From Naumovozyma dairenensis CBS 421 (taxonomy: Eukaryota > Ascomycota > Saccharomycetes > Saccharomycetales > Saccharomycetaceae), in the NCBI RefSeq assembly GCF_000227115.2, contig NC_016484.1, positions 62,001 through 126,000 on the forward strand: DNA of 64,000 bases, written 5' to 3'. Under the pieces are notes generated by a model, which saw only the letters and a list, made by a program, of their open reading frames with translations, did no database searches and was not told the origin of the DNA. The position numbers and the translations under genes were made by a program. This document shows positions 20,497 through 30,531 of this stretch, piece by piece; positions within the stretch are counted from its first letter, which is position 1, and every line of letters begins with the position of its first letter.

Positions 20497-21312
20497 ATTG
20501 TAATGATAATATATATGGTCTATACTTCATGAAGAAATATAAATCATTGCTTTACCAACAATATTTCTGTATATAATATAAATCAACTTGAAGTAAAAAA
20601 TTTCTTCATTATTTCAAATGACTCTTGATACCAACACCGCCTGTCGGGGGATAGATATGTATATGATGACTATATAAATAATATAATCTACAAAAATTAT
20701 AAAAGTGAGTAGAACAGAAGATATTTCACCACTAAGATCCATAGAAATGAGCTCGAGATATCGATTATGATTTTCTGTCTCACTATTAATGATAACACAT
20801 TACTGCTTCAATAGAACTTAGTAGAGTAGCTCTTTACAGGCAGCAAAAAACATTCATTAGTACATTCTGTTCACTTTGTAATGTACTCACATACCATCTA
20901 TTGTGCGACTGAGGGGTGATATTACTAAGGAAACCATGGTTGCCACGACTAACCTAAGTGCTTACCTTGGTTCTATTCGGGTAAGCAGTCAGTTGATTAG
21001 GAAACTTTATCATGTTCAAAATCGAGTGTACCCATCGTGTTTAATGGGTTAGCCTATGGTTGAAAGAACAAGGAATAGGGTAGAAAGAAACTGCTGTAAT
21101 AGTTTTTTTTTTATTTTTTTAAGAATATGATGGTATTAAAGGATGAATAATCTCTATAGATTGAATTTATGATGATAAATGTGGTTTTTCCTGTAATTTT
21201 TTCCTGTGCGTGATGGCGAAATGTGTATGAAATATAATGGTGAACAAGACCAGACCAAGCTACTTTTACGGTCGCGGGAAAATGATAAGCAGATGTAGGA
21301 GAACTGAATATA
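20497..21312. other. Convergent intergenic region, cell-wall gene A / SSL2
   Basis: 816 bp. It contains a Reb1-type core CGGGTAA at 20978-20984, inside a palindrome-like element (20962-20986) that recurs upstream of SSL2 at 24170-24196. A GGTTGCCA half-site sits near 20939. No coding sequence recognised. Confidence 0.5.
20962..20986. promoter_or_regulatory. Palindromic Reb1-like element downstream of SSL2
   Basis: Arms TTACC and GGGTAA enclose TGGTTCTATT. Nearly the same element lies on the other side of SSL2. Reb1 sites can block polymerase or position nucleosomes; role here is inferred. Confidence 0.4.
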
Positions 21313-23937
21313 TCATTTCTTTAGATTCTTATAATACATCTTACGAATCAATGGATGGTGTTCCTTCAATTCTTTATTCTTATTGGTACTATATTCCATG
21401 TAAGCCATGTCTTCACCACCAGCTAAACCTGCCAAAGAACCTTCACCTCTAACTGCTTTCGATTTACCTCTCTTATATAGATTACCACCACGGCCAATAC
21501 TATTATCAGCATCATCTCCAATCTCCAGGCCAGCAGCTTCTTCATTCTTCAACAAAACTTCTTGTAATAATTCTCTACGTTCTCTTGGTGATGCATACGC
21601 TAAATTTGGTAAATTTTCCATCCCATGTAAATGCGTAATAACTTTAAAGGCATAACCTTGATCCACTAAAAAAGCTTGTCTCTTCGTCGAATAGTACATT
21701 TCTTGGGTATCCTTAGAAACTAAGGAGTAAAAGAATGCATTAAACCCTTCATCGTTACGTCTCTTGGCCCTTAATATTCTACCCAACCGTTGTGCTTCTT
21801 GACGACGTGATCCATAATGAGAAGATATTTGAATTAAACATGTAGCTTCAGGTAAATCAATGGATGTATCACCAACTTTCGATAAGAAAATGGTATTTAT
21901 TTGATCATTATATTGAAAATTTTGTAAAATGTTCATACGTTCTTGTTGTGGAGTAGATCCATAAATGAAAGGTTTCCCCAACTTCAAAGCATATTCCTGT
22001 AAGGCATAGACATTATCGGAAAAGACAATGATTTTATCACCTCTTCTTTCATGGTACTGAATTAAGAATTGACAGGCTTGGAATTTCGTAGGATTCATTA
22101 TATATAATAACATTCTCTTTCTAGCACTTTCTCTTAAATATTCTTGATAAAATTCTGCAGTCATGGGACACCAAACTTCAGCACATTGAACATTTGCAAT
22201 GTGACCTTTTTGTGATAATTCCATCCAATTGGCTTCATATAATTTTGGTCCAATAAGGAAATTCAAATCACTAATTTTATCATCTTCTCTGACCAATGTT
22301 GCAGTTAGTCCCAATTTAGCGTGAGCTGCAATAGCAGAGACCACTCTACGGAACATTGCCGCGGGGACGACATGAACTTCATCTAAGATAATAAATCCCC
22401 ATTCTCTACCAGTTAAGAAATCCATAACTTTTTGTGAATCATGCGATCTATTTCTTGTATTTGCTACCATTGAATATGTTGATACGACGAGCCCCGACTC
22501 GGTTTGAAACATTTCTTTATTATCTGAAGTGAAAACGGCACAATTTTCAGGTTGTAAAGTACACCATTGTAAGAATTGTTGTCTCCATTGCATAACTGAG
22601 ACAGAAGATGTACATAAGACAATGACAGATTTTTTGATAGTACATGCTGCTGTGATCCCCACTAAAGTTTTCCCGGCACCACAGGGTAAAACAATAATCC
22701 CACTTCTTGCACGACCATTACCAAACATTTTACTTAGGGATTTTTCTTGATATGGACGAATTTGAGTGGATGGCTTTAAATCTATATCTAAATCAGGATT
22801 ACGATGATCATTTCTAAAATCGTACTCTTCCAAAACAGGGTAATCAATTTCTTGGCATCTTTTCTTGACGATTTCCACTGATTCATTGGCAATTTCAAAT
22901 GAATGAACAGCATCTATATCATCATCTTCATCATCTTGTTCGTTGTCACCTCCTACAACGGCACTAAACATTGCCTCCACGTCATCTGGATTTATATTAT
23001 CCTTATTTTTTGTGTTTTTATTATTAGTATTGGTATTATTTCTGTTTTTATTTGATTTTGCTTTTAGTATTGATTGCTTTTTTTGTTCCTCATCATCTTG
23101 TTTCTTTTGTTGAAGTTCACTATCTATCCTGAGAGGTCCTATAATAGAATCCTTCAATAACATTTGTAATATATCAGCTTGAGTAGTTTCTACAAAATAC
23201 CTATTATGTTTAATAACCAACTTAACTTTCCCATATGATATCGTTGCCCCCTCAATGAAATCAATGATAGATTGAGCAACCGGAACTTTTGATAATCTAT
23301 CCAAAACAGATAATATATCAGCGGTTTCTAAACCGACAGACACTGCCGCGTATAATGAGTAAGCGGTAATTTTATATTCATGCATATGTGAGGGTCTACT
23401 TATTGGTTCGGCAATAGTGACTAAGAAATCTTGAGCCTGTTCCGCTAAGGGGGAGAAACTTTCCAAAATGATTCTACCATCACTTGGAGAAATCCAAATG
23501 GGTCTTGATGCGTGATCTGGCCTTAGTTTCAAATAACTGAAATCGTGAGATCTAAACATACCGGAGACTGTATCAGGGATGAAATCTGTGGGGATATCAC
23601 TATTTGCTGAATGTAGGAAACTTTGATCCTTTGCTGCAAGTTTGTTTGCCGTTTCTGAATCATTCTGACTTGCCCTTGATCTTCTGTTAGTTCTTTTCGA
23701 TGTGGTTGATTTCCGTAGAAGTGAAGGAGTTGTGCCAAAGGAATCTTCTCCATATTCTTCGTCATCGTTATTATCACCATCATCATTGTGTAGATTGTCA
23801 ACTTGAACAACATTATCATTCAAGTCATCATTTTCTTCATCTGTAGCAACAGATTCATTATCAGAAAAGAAAGCATCGTTCATTTCTGGGAATATTTTCC
23901 CACTGGTTCTTGGTGTAACGTCTTCAGTTTCTGCCAT
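21313..23937 (-). CDS. SSL2: TFIIH DNA translocase/helicase subunit XPB (Ssl2/Rad25)
   Basis: 874 residues (yeast 843). The N-terminal acidic region carries a basic patch, then the XPB damage-recognition domain ([20 protein letters not shown], about 135-155). Helicase core: Walker [11 protein letters not shown] (Lys near 423), motif II DEVH (near 519), motif III TATL, and in lobe 2 [10 protein letters not shown] and [14 protein letters not shown] (motif VI). Ssl2 opens promoters as part of TFIIH and acts in nucleotide-excision repair. The Asn/Lys-rich insert near 300-330 is specific to this lineage. Start ATG 23937 gives [13 protein letters not shown]. It is tail-to-tail with the inserted cell-wall gene; in S. 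cerevisiae NDC80 is the direct neighbour. All helicase motifs present. Confidence 0.98.
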   Translation of the reverse strand: MAETEDVTPRTSGKIFPEMNDAFFSDNESVATDEENDDLNDNVVQVDNLHNDDGDNNDDEEYGEDSFGTTPSLLRKSTTSKRTNRRSRASQNDSETANKLAAKDQSFLHSANSDIPTDFIPDTVSGMFRSHDFSYLKLRPDHASRPIWISPSDGRIILESFSPLAEQAQDFLVTIAEPISRPSHMHEYKITAYSLYAAVSVGLETADILSVLDRLSKVPVAQSIIDFIEGATISYGKVKLVIKHNRYFVETTQADILQMLLKDSIIGPLRIDSELQQKKQDDEEQKKQSILKAKSNKNRNNTNTNNKNTKNKDNINPDDVEAMFSAVVGGDNEQDDEDDDIDAVHSFEIANESVEIVKKRCQEIDYPVLEEYDFRNDHRNPDLDIDLKPSTQIRPYQEKSLSKMFGNGRARSGIIVLPCGAGKTLVGITAACTIKKSVIVLCTSSVSVMQWRQQFLQWCTLQPENCAVFTSDNKEMFQTESGLVVSTYSMVANTRNRSHDSQKVMDFLTGREWGFIILDEVHVVPAAMFRRVVSAIAAHAKLGLTATLVREDDKISDLNFLIGPKLYEANWMELSQKGHIANVQCAEVWCPMTAEFYQEYLRESARKRMLLYIMNPTKFQACQFLIQYHERRGDKIIVFSDNVYALQEYALKLGKPFIYGSTPQQERMNILQNFQYNDQINTIFLSKVGDTSIDLPEATCLIQISSHYGSRRQEAQRLGRILRAKRRNDEGFNAFFYSLVSKDTQEMYYSTKRQAFLVDQGYAFKVITHLHGMENLPNLAYASPRERRELLQEVLLKNEEAAGLEIGDDADNSIGRGGNLYKRGKSKAVRGEGSLAGLAGGEDMAYMEYSTNKNKELKEHHPLIRKMYYKNLKK

Positions 23938-24515
23938 TTTTTCCAGTATAGAGTGCGATGCTGGGTGCTTTTTTTTGTTTTATTTGTAATAATAAAAAAT
24001 GTGAGACGATATGTTTTCTTTTTCAGAAGCTATACTTGTCTGGGGATCTGATAGGAATGAGTGTTGTATAAATATTTTTAGATCATCACATAGTTTCACA
24101 CGCCTCTCTTATTATTGTAACGTTAATAATTCCTTTTGATATTTTCAAGGTTCCCTGATCTCAATAGGGTTACCCTCTGGTACTATTAGGGTAACCTATG
24201 GGGACACCGGGTGAAAGACGGAAATAAATTTCCATTCCTAGCACGTGCTGGAATAACTTAATGGAGAAATAGTTTCTGCTTTTTTTTAAGGGAAAGCGTC
24301 AGCGACAGAGCATTGGATAGGTATATCAACAAAGATAAATTGTTTACAGGCCAATTCTTGGGGAATTATACACTTACGCATGATATTGTCAACATATTTT
24401 ACAAAGAAAAAAATAAAAAGAATTAAAATCATATCTTGAATATATTATAATGAATATGTATTGTATTGTATTGTGTATTGAGTTTTGTATCACTTTTTTT
24501 TGAGCTTTTATTGGA
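23938..24515. promoter_or_regulatory. SSL2 promoter / LPX1 3' flank; block junction
   Basis: 578 bp. It carries the palindromic element at 24170-24196 (second copy), a TAGGGTTA motif at about 24165 and a CACGTG box at 24243-24248. In S. cerevisiae the genes on the two sides are on chromosomes IX and XV. Confidence 0.5.
24170..24196. promoter_or_regulatory. Palindromic Reb1/Tbf1-like element upstream of SSL2
   Basis: Arms TTACCC and GGGTAA enclose TCTGGTACTATTA. Similar over its whole length to 20962-20986 downstream of the same gene. It lies about 235 bp before the SSL2 start. Confidence 0.45.
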
Positions 24516-25688
24516 TTAAAGCTTTGATGAAATTGTCTTTCTTGTTCTTTTATCTTTAAATTTTACAAAATCTCTTTCAAATTTTGATTGGCGTTGGGTA
24601 ATGGATAATGGTTTGGTTGGTTCCCTAGTGGATTCCGCAGTAACAAACTTCGAGATATGAAAAACAATTTTCCTTAATGTTTCATCAGGATTTTCAATAT
24701 TTACAAGATGATCACCATTAGGTATTGGATCCAAAGTATAATTTTTAATTTTGGTCCTTAATAGTTTTTCATTTTCAGGTGGTGTCCATTTTGAATTTTC
24801 ACCAGTAAGATTGATTACAGGAGATTCGATAAATTGTAAATTATGAATTAACCAATTTGCACCTGGATTTAAAGTTAAATAACATAGAATATTTTGAAAT
24901 TTATTCATTTTAGTGGAAAGTTTTTCCGAACCATCCCTTAATGACCAAATTTTTTCAAATTCAATTAATCTTTTCAAAATAATGGGATGAACTTTAGTAT
25001 AAAAGCTTTTCTTTTGCATAAATTCGTTATATCCCAATTCAGTATCAAAGCAATCATCCATTTTAGATATCAAAGAATTATAGAATGATTCAGGCATTAT
25101 AGTCATATCATTAGAATTAAAAGGATTTCTTTGTACCACAACTGGTTCCACAGTAATAATCAAATTGAATAGATAGGGGTATAAAGCACCACAAGCTAAA
25201 GCTTGGAATCCACCCATGGAGTGACCTACCACTACATTAAAATATCGCATTTCTTGATCATTATTATTATTAGTAAGAGGATAAAATTCTGTTTGTGCAA
25301 CGAGACAAGCATCTTTAGCTCCATCATTCCAATTGAATTCTACACCTAATTTTTCTTTATTTAAAAGTCCGGAATCTCCATGTGTTACTTGATCCATTAA
25401 TATGATTTTATTTATTGACCAATTTATTGTGGGTGTTTTCAAATAATCAATCATTTTTGAGATATGATATTCCCAAATTGACCTATTCATCCCACTACCA
25501 TGTAAAAATATCATATTAATTTTATTTGTTGAAGAGATATTGGTATTAATATTGATATATGTGTATAGATCATAGACAATTTGCAATTGATCTATACCTT
25601 GGTTCAAAGTTGCATTTTGAGCTCTTGATTTGATCGCATTGATGATTTTAGTTTCTCTATAATAACTTGAATTAAGTATTTGTTCCAT
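24516..25688 (-). CDS. LPX1: Peroxisomal alpha/beta-hydrolase (lipase) Lpx1
   Basis: 390 residues (yeast Lpx1 387). Alpha/beta-hydrolase fold: oxyanion region IFLHGSGMNRSIWEYH, DQVTHGDSG, nucleophile elbow GHSMGG with Ser157, FQALACGALYPYLFNLII, and a C-terminal His in GDHLVN. It ends in Ser-Lys-Leu, a canonical peroxisome targeting signal type 1; yeast Lpx1 ends in a variant, QKL. Lpx1 has lipase and epoxide-hydrolase activity in the peroxisome matrix. Start ATG 25688 gives MEQILNSSYY, like the yeast MEQ start. It is the first gene of the chromosome XV-type block, followed by WHI5 on the same strand as in YOR084W-YOR083W. Confidence 0.95.
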   Translation of the reverse strand: MEQILNSSYYRETKIINAIKSRAQNATLNQGIDQLQIVYDLYTYININTNISSTNKINMIFLHGSGMNRSIWEYHISKMIDYLKTPTINWSINKIILMDQVTHGDSGLLNKEKLGVEFNWNDGAKDACLVAQTEFYPLTNNNNDQEMRYFNVVVGHSMGGFQALACGALYPYLFNLIITVEPVVVQRNPFNSNDMTIMPESFYNSLISKMDDCFDTELGYNEFMQKKSFYTKVHPIILKRLIEFEKIWSLRDGSEKLSTKMNKFQNILCYLTLNPGANWLIHNLQFIESPVINLTGENSKWTPPENEKLLRTKIKNYTLDPIPNGDHLVNIENPDETLRKIVFHISKFVTAESTREPTKPLSITQRQSKFERDFVKFKDKRTRKTISSKL

Positions 25689-26167
25689 CCTTTGCCTTTA
25701 CTTCTTTAACGTTATATTTTGGATCATTCTTATTCGAGATAAGCAGGATACGTTTTCTTTGTCCTTTTATATGGAGGTGGAGGTAAAAACAGCAAACAAG
25801 ACAATACAAGACAAGATAAAAATTGTGAATGTTCAAGGAAAAAGTATAAGAATTGGAGATTCCCGTCGTAAGAGTAGATGAATCTTTCAATGACCTTCTC
25901 TTGTTTTCTTTTTGGTCTTATTTCATTTGTCGCTTAAAAAGAGATAAACTCCGGATACCTCTCTGCTCGCGTTCATGCGAGAGGGAGGTACGTAAATTTA
26001 TTAACATCACAACGAATGTTTATTCGGTAATAATAATGATAAAATATATTTCTGGCTCTCGTTGAATCCTTGTTTTAGAATGTATATAAATAAATAAGTA
26101 AGTAAGTAAATAAATAAATAAATAAATGACTATAAACGATTTAAAAATGGTATGTTTACTACTATGT
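25689..26167. promoter_or_regulatory. LPX1 promoter / WHI5 3' flank
   Basis: 479 bp between two minus-strand genes. It holds simple TAAA/TAAG repeats near 26085-26130 (likely WHI5 3' UTR). No oleate-response element was clearly identified and no gene seen. Confidence 0.4.
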
Positions 26168-27577
26168 CTATGTATGATCATTATCATCATCAGATAATGA
26201 TTCAATTTCTGTTTCTACATCTGTATCATTGTTATCATTATTGTTATTATTATTATTAGTAGTACCAGCAATGTCTATATTGCGAAATTCTATCGAATGA
26301 TAGTTTGTAGTAGTTGGAGAGAAAGCAGAAGATGCAGAAGAGGAGGACGATTTCCCCGATGTAGATGATTCTGTCGATGAATTTGAAATATTTTTTTTAT
26401 GTTTTCGTATGAATCCATTAGAATCATTCTCGATTTGATTTTGTTGTTGTTTGGGTTTCTTAGGAGATGATAAAGACATTAATGTTTCTATTGCTTCAAC
26501 TTCAGAAGGTGGTTCTTCTTTACCATTCGTTGTGTTTGATTGTTTGTTTCCTTTCCATTTTATTGGAGACACCATCATATTATTATTATTATTATTATTA
26601 TTGATATTAGGTTCTTGAACTTGAATTTCAATTGAATCATTATTATTTAAATGTCTCTTTTTAGGACTTATTATCTTTGTAGTAAAATCATAATTTTCAG
26701 ATAAAGCTTTTTTAAAAGCTAAATTTGCGGACATAGTTGGATATTCAATTTCTAAATCTTCATCTGCATCAACAAAATTATTAACGTATGATTTTGAAAA
26801 TGGATTCAATTTTCTCGTTTGATTGGATGCCAAATCATTTTCTAATTCAGATAAAGTTTTTTCCGTCCACCCATTTTTCAATTTAATGAAAGCATAATTT
26901 AATCTTGTTTTCAAGTTTTGAGAAATTTCTTTAATTGGAATTGAATCATTCTTGGTGTTATCATAAGTATTTATATTTGGAGTCTTTAAATTGGGAGATG
27001 GTGAAAAAAACACTTCTAAATGTTTAGATTTTGGTGTAGTAGGTAGTAATGGTGGAGGTGGTGGTGGTGGTTGAGATAACGATATTCTTTTTGTATTTTT
27101 ATTTTTCGTTATGGATTTACTTATTGGGGATATTAACAGAGGGCTTTCAGGGTTTTGTTTATTGTTATTGGTATTTTGTTGTTGTAACGGTGTAGCCAGA
27201 AAACCTAAGGATGTTGATGATCTTCGTATAAATCTTGAAGGAGTTGATGGAATCTTTGGAGACATTTGTTCATTTTTACTTGTTGATATGCTAGCAACAT
27301 TATTTTTATTGTTATTGTTGTTCGGACTTTCGAATATCTTGCTATTACGACGGTGATTACGATTATGATTATGATAATAATATTTCAGTTCTGGTTTCCT
27401 TCTATATGTTTCAGAAGAGGAAGGTGATGAAGGTGAATGTGAGGGTGAAGGTGAAGAAGAAGAAGAAGAAGAAGGTGAAATTTGGCTTGTTACTTTTTTT
27501 CTTGGTGTAGTGTTATCATGAACCACTGAAGGAGATCCAGTAGCGGAAGTAGTATTTGACGTCAGACTCTCGGACAT
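26168..27577 (-). CDS. WHI5: G1/S transcriptional repressor Whi5 (Whi5/Srl3 family)
   Basis: 469 residues, longer than yeast Whi5 (295) and Srl3 (246) because of Ser, Asn and Pro-rich low-complexity tracts. The family's short conserved motif is clear: LKTRLNYAFIKLKNGW followed by TEKTLSELENDL (the GTB region that contacts SBF/MBF). Many SP and TP sites (SPKK, TPSR, TPRK, SPIK) fit phosphorylation by Cln-Cdc28, which expels Whi5 from the nucleus at Start. Position between LPX1 and PXL1 fits both YOR083W WHI5 and the ohnologue YKR091W SRL3; with LPX1 adjacent I choose WHI5. Start ATG at 27577. Confidence 0.85.
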   Translation of the reverse strand: MSESLTSNTTSATGSPSVVHDNTTPRKKVTSQISPSSSSSSSPSPSHSPSSPSSSETYRRKPELKYYYHNHNRNHRRNSKIFESPNNNNNKNNVASISTSKNEQMSPKIPSTPSRFIRRSSTSLGFLATPLQQQNTNNNKQNPESPLLISPISKSITKNKNTKRISLSQPPPPPPPLLPTTPKSKHLEVFFSPSPNLKTPNINTYDNTKNDSIPIKEISQNLKTRLNYAFIKLKNGWTEKTLSELENDLASNQTRKLNPFSKSYVNNFVDADEDLEIEYPTMSANLAFKKALSENYDFTTKIISPKKRHLNNNDSIEIQVQEPNINNNNNNNNMMVSPIKWKGNKQSNTTNGKEEPPSEVEAIETLMSLSSPKKPKQQQNQIENDSNGFIRKHKKNISNSSTESSTSGKSSSSSASSAFSPTTTNYHSIEFRNIDIAGTTNNNNNNNDNNDTDVETEIESLSDDDNDHT

Positions 27578-28103
27578 TTATATATATAGCAAAGTGATTG
27601 TGTACGATTCTTTATCCTGTTGGTATATGTATAAGTCTTATTATTTTTCTTGTTGAAGCAACCAAGGATACCAAAAATATTATCCAAGTTGTTGAGTGGG
27701 AATAAAAGGGTAAAAGCTGATGTTTTGGGATATAGGAGGTAGCGTTTGTTCGTTCGTCCGTTCGTTGAACTAATTTTAGTTAATATAAAAAAAGAATCCA
27801 CTGTTTTGAATGTAGACGACGACTGGGACAGGTTGTTTTTGCAAGTTATGAGAGAAGGCATATACTCTAACATAATATAATAATATAATAATATAATAAC
27901 ACAACATAACATAACATAACATATACACGAACACCAAAAGTTCCACTTTTCCACGAGCCGCGGCAACTTGTTGTTTGTGTGTGTTTTTCCCAATTGCGGA
28001 AGGAGAAGTAGAAGCGGAAGCAGCAGCAGCAGCGAAAGCAACGCGGGCGCGCGACAAGAATTCCCTTTCATTTCAGATAAGTTAATCAGGCCACCACCAT
28101 CAC

Positions 28104-28130
28104 CCGCGCAGTCCGCGCAGTCCGCGCAGT
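28104..28130 (+). repeat. Three exact tandem copies of CCGCGCAGT
   Basis: 27 bp of a 9-bp GC-rich unit in an island that contrasts with the A/T-rich surroundings. Confidence 0.9.
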
Positions 28131-28571
28131 CCCGGGCTTGTCCGCCCGGCTGGCCACGCACGTAGACGTTTCCGTCTCATTTGCAATTGCAGTTCACCCC
28201 TTCTGGGAGCTTCTCAAAATGGCCCAAGAGTGGAGTGGATACTTGCAGTTACGCACATTTAGAGACCGTTCGTTTGGACACCCTTCTCGGCGGGCTCCTC
28301 TCTTCCTTCCATCGAAGTAGCTCAACGGACCCAGCCTAAAAAGATAAAGAGTTTTCCCCTTTCGGGATAATTTCGTCTCCTTTCATTTCATTTGGTTTGG
28401 TTTCCCCCTTCAGGAAAGTCCGCGTATACTCTTGTGCATGGTTGCTACTAACAGTGGGACACCTTATTTCCTCTTATAGTTGGCACCGTTTTCAGTTTTA
28501 ATTTTGTTTTTACTTCTGCGTAGTCCGTCAGTGTTGTGGGTGTGCCAACAGAATACAGAAATACAAGGGTG

Positions 28572-28643
28572 TAGCAACCGGAATGTAATGGAAACGGTTG
28601 CCACACACCACGGTTGCTAATAGCGTTGCTATCCTGGTTGCCA
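28572..28643. promoter_or_regulatory. Cluster of five RFX/Crt1-type half-sites
   Basis: TAGCAACC (28572), GGTTGCCA (28596), GGTTGCTA (28612), CGTTGCTA (28624) and GGTTGCCA (28636) fit the half-site GTTGCYA of RFX proteins (yeast Rfx1/Crt1). A sixth, GTTGCTA, is at 28441. The last three are 12 bp apart. Function inferred. Confidence 0.45.
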
Positions 28644-29049
28644 TTAGTTGATTCTTGCTCGTCTACGTATAAGTCACAGCATTACGGAATCCTTTCTAAT
28701 TTTTCTTACGTACGTATCTTCTCTGACACCTTGGCTACTCATGGTTACGAGGTCCCGTTATCAGATACTACAAAAGTCCAGATAGAACACCCATTTCTCT
28801 TAGGAAGTTCTAAAAAAAAAAGCTGCTTTGCGATTGATTTTAAGAATATCTACGTTGTCTGAATAAACAGTTACATTAAACTAACAACACCCACATGATT
28901 ACTCTGCATACCAAATTCCTCAATGTTATCATGCTGCGGGTATGTATTGTCCTAATTAAAAAAAAAAGGTGTACGGTTTTTTCTTTCAATTAATACTTAT
29001 TTTGAAAACTAAGTTCTATTACCTCTCTTTACAAAAAAAATGGAACAAT

Positions 29050-30531
29050 TCAACCTGAAATAGGTGCATCTTGGTATCTTTCTAAGCAATAAACATGAAA
29101 TTTCTCTAGTTTTTCATTAATGAAACATTTCCCTTCAACAAATTTATTACAAATAAGGCAAATACTCTTGTTCACAACGTGGAAATCAAATTCACAATAT
29201 GGTACATCGTCATGAATATAAACCTCAATATTCTTATCAAATTTAATATGACAAATATGACATCGGAAACATTCTCTATGCCATTGTCCAGATAATTCCC
29301 CAAAATTTCCAATGTTTTTCTTTTTAGAAAATATTCTTTTACTACTATTTGTGATTTCTTTCCCACATTTTCTACATGGTCCCTCTCCGGGTAGATAGTG
29401 CTCGTTAAGAAATAAATTCATTCTATTGGAGCAACAACCATGTCCATTCTCATTCTTATCATTTCCATTATTTTGTAAGCGAGGTCTCTTGACATTTAAA
29501 TTATCTTTATCCAGTTTGGAAAGTTCAATAAACTCTCTACAAACTATTTCTTCATTATGAGAATCTTTATCATCTTCTAACAGAAAAAAACTGCTTCTGT
29601 TATAATTATGTTTATAGTGTGTAGGCTTCCTTTCAGAAAGGTTAAGCAAATCGCGTTCTAAAATATCATCTTTCATTGTTTTTATTTCATTTAATTCCAA
29701 TAGTAACTTTTCAATTTCTTGTAGCTTTTCCTTTTCAAGTTTTTTCTCTTCTTCAAAAAAACTTTCTGATAATAAATTTGGTTCATTCTCTATGGAAATT
29801 TGGTTCTTTCCCTCATTATCATGTTTGAATTTCTTATTGGGTTTGTCAATATTAAGACTTTCCCATGTCGAAATTTCAGAAAAAAGGAACGATGAATCCT
29901 CTTTTTTATCTACCAATATTTCGGAAATGTTATATTTTTCAAAGGACTTTTCAATATTATGAGAGTGCTCAAAATCGAATTCCGTTGCATCAACAACTTT
30001 TTTATTTCTATTGTGTCTATTTTGAGCAATCAATTCTTCTCCTTCTTCCTGCGCAACATTTAATGAATCACAATTTTCTTTATTCTTAGATGATATTCTT
30101 TCAACATTGATAGAACTATTATTTAAATTAACACAAGTAGTATCTTCAAATGAGAAAAAGCCAACTAAATTTTGGTCTTCATTAGCAGGCATATTATCCG
30201 TACCTCTCTTTTTAAACTGTTGTTCTTTCTCAATTTCTTCTTCAAGGGAATTAACTCTTGTTTCTACCATGGTACAATCACAGGTATTAGTCTTTGTTAT
30301 GGTACTATTTATTTTATGAAAAAAAATTTCTTGATCCACATTGAAACTAGAATTATTAAGTGGTCTCGATGGTTTCCCTCTTTTCTCGTTCCTTTTAGTA
30401 TGGTTATTCTTTTTTTCATTTCTAGGAACCTTCTTGAAATTGGTATCGAAACCTGCCCTTTGTAAAACGGTACTATATCCAACTTTTGGATTGATTATTG
30501 GGAAAGAGGAATCATATAATGTTGAAAGCAT
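29050..30531 (-). CDS. PXL1: LIM-domain protein, paxillin-like Pxl1
   Basis: 493 residues (yeast Pxl1 706). The N-terminal 380 residues are low-complexity and charged with a short coiled coil (EEEKKLEKEKLQEIEKLLLE). A complete LIM domain follows: CRKCGKEI ... GQWHRECFRCHICHIKF ... YCEFDFH. Then comes the first zinc finger of a second LIM (CLICNKFVEGKC ... FHVYCL), after which the frame stops. Pxl1 works at sites of polarised growth with Rho GTPases and at the bud neck. The lone homologue in S. cerevisiae is YKR090W, next to SRL3 and TGL4, so here the gene fills a slot missing from the YOR track. The apparent half second LIM could be real or a terminal frame error. Confidence 0.82.
   Translation of the reverse strand: MLSTLYDSSFPIINPKVGYSTVLQRAGFDTNFKKVPRNEKKNNHTKRNEKRGKPSRPLNNSSFNVDQEIFFHKINSTITKTNTCDCTMVETRVNSLEEEIEKEQQFKKRGTDNMPANEDQNLVGFFSFEDTTCVNLNNSSINVERISSKNKENCDSLNVAQEEGEELIAQNRHNRNKKVVDATEFDFEHSHNIEKSFEKYNISEILVDKKEDSSFLFSEISTWESLNIDKPNKKFKHDNEGKNQISIENEPNLLSESFFEEEKKLEKEKLQEIEKLLLELNEIKTMKDDILERDLLNLSERKPTHYKHNYNRSSFFLLEDDKDSHNEEIVCREFIELSKLDKDNLNVKRPRLQNNGNDKNENGHGCCSNRMNLFLNEHYLPGEGPCRKCGKEITNSSKRIFSKKKNIGNFGELSGQWHRECFRCHICHIKFDKNIEVYIHDDVPYCEFDFHVVNKSICLICNKFVEGKCFINEKLEKFHVYCLERYQDAPISG

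Larger units (their letters stand above)
18950..20500 (+). repeat. Inverted duplicate copy A (promoter and cell-wall gene)
   Basis: Matches 53115-51472 on the opposite strand: shared upstream blocks such as AATAAACTTTCCAAGATGCA and the whole visible coding region. Divergence is moderate, so the duplication is not brand new. Confidence 0.85.
27578..29049. promoter_or_regulatory. Long WHI5 upstream region with GC-rich island and RFX-type cluster
   Basis: 1.47 kb. A/T microsatellite at about 27868-27922. GC-rich island at about 27955-28160 with three exact CCGCGCAGT units (28104-28130). Five GTTGCYA half-sites at 28572-28643 and one at 28441. WHI5 dosage control is central to cell size, so a large upstream region is notable. 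No gene found. Confidence 0.5.
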
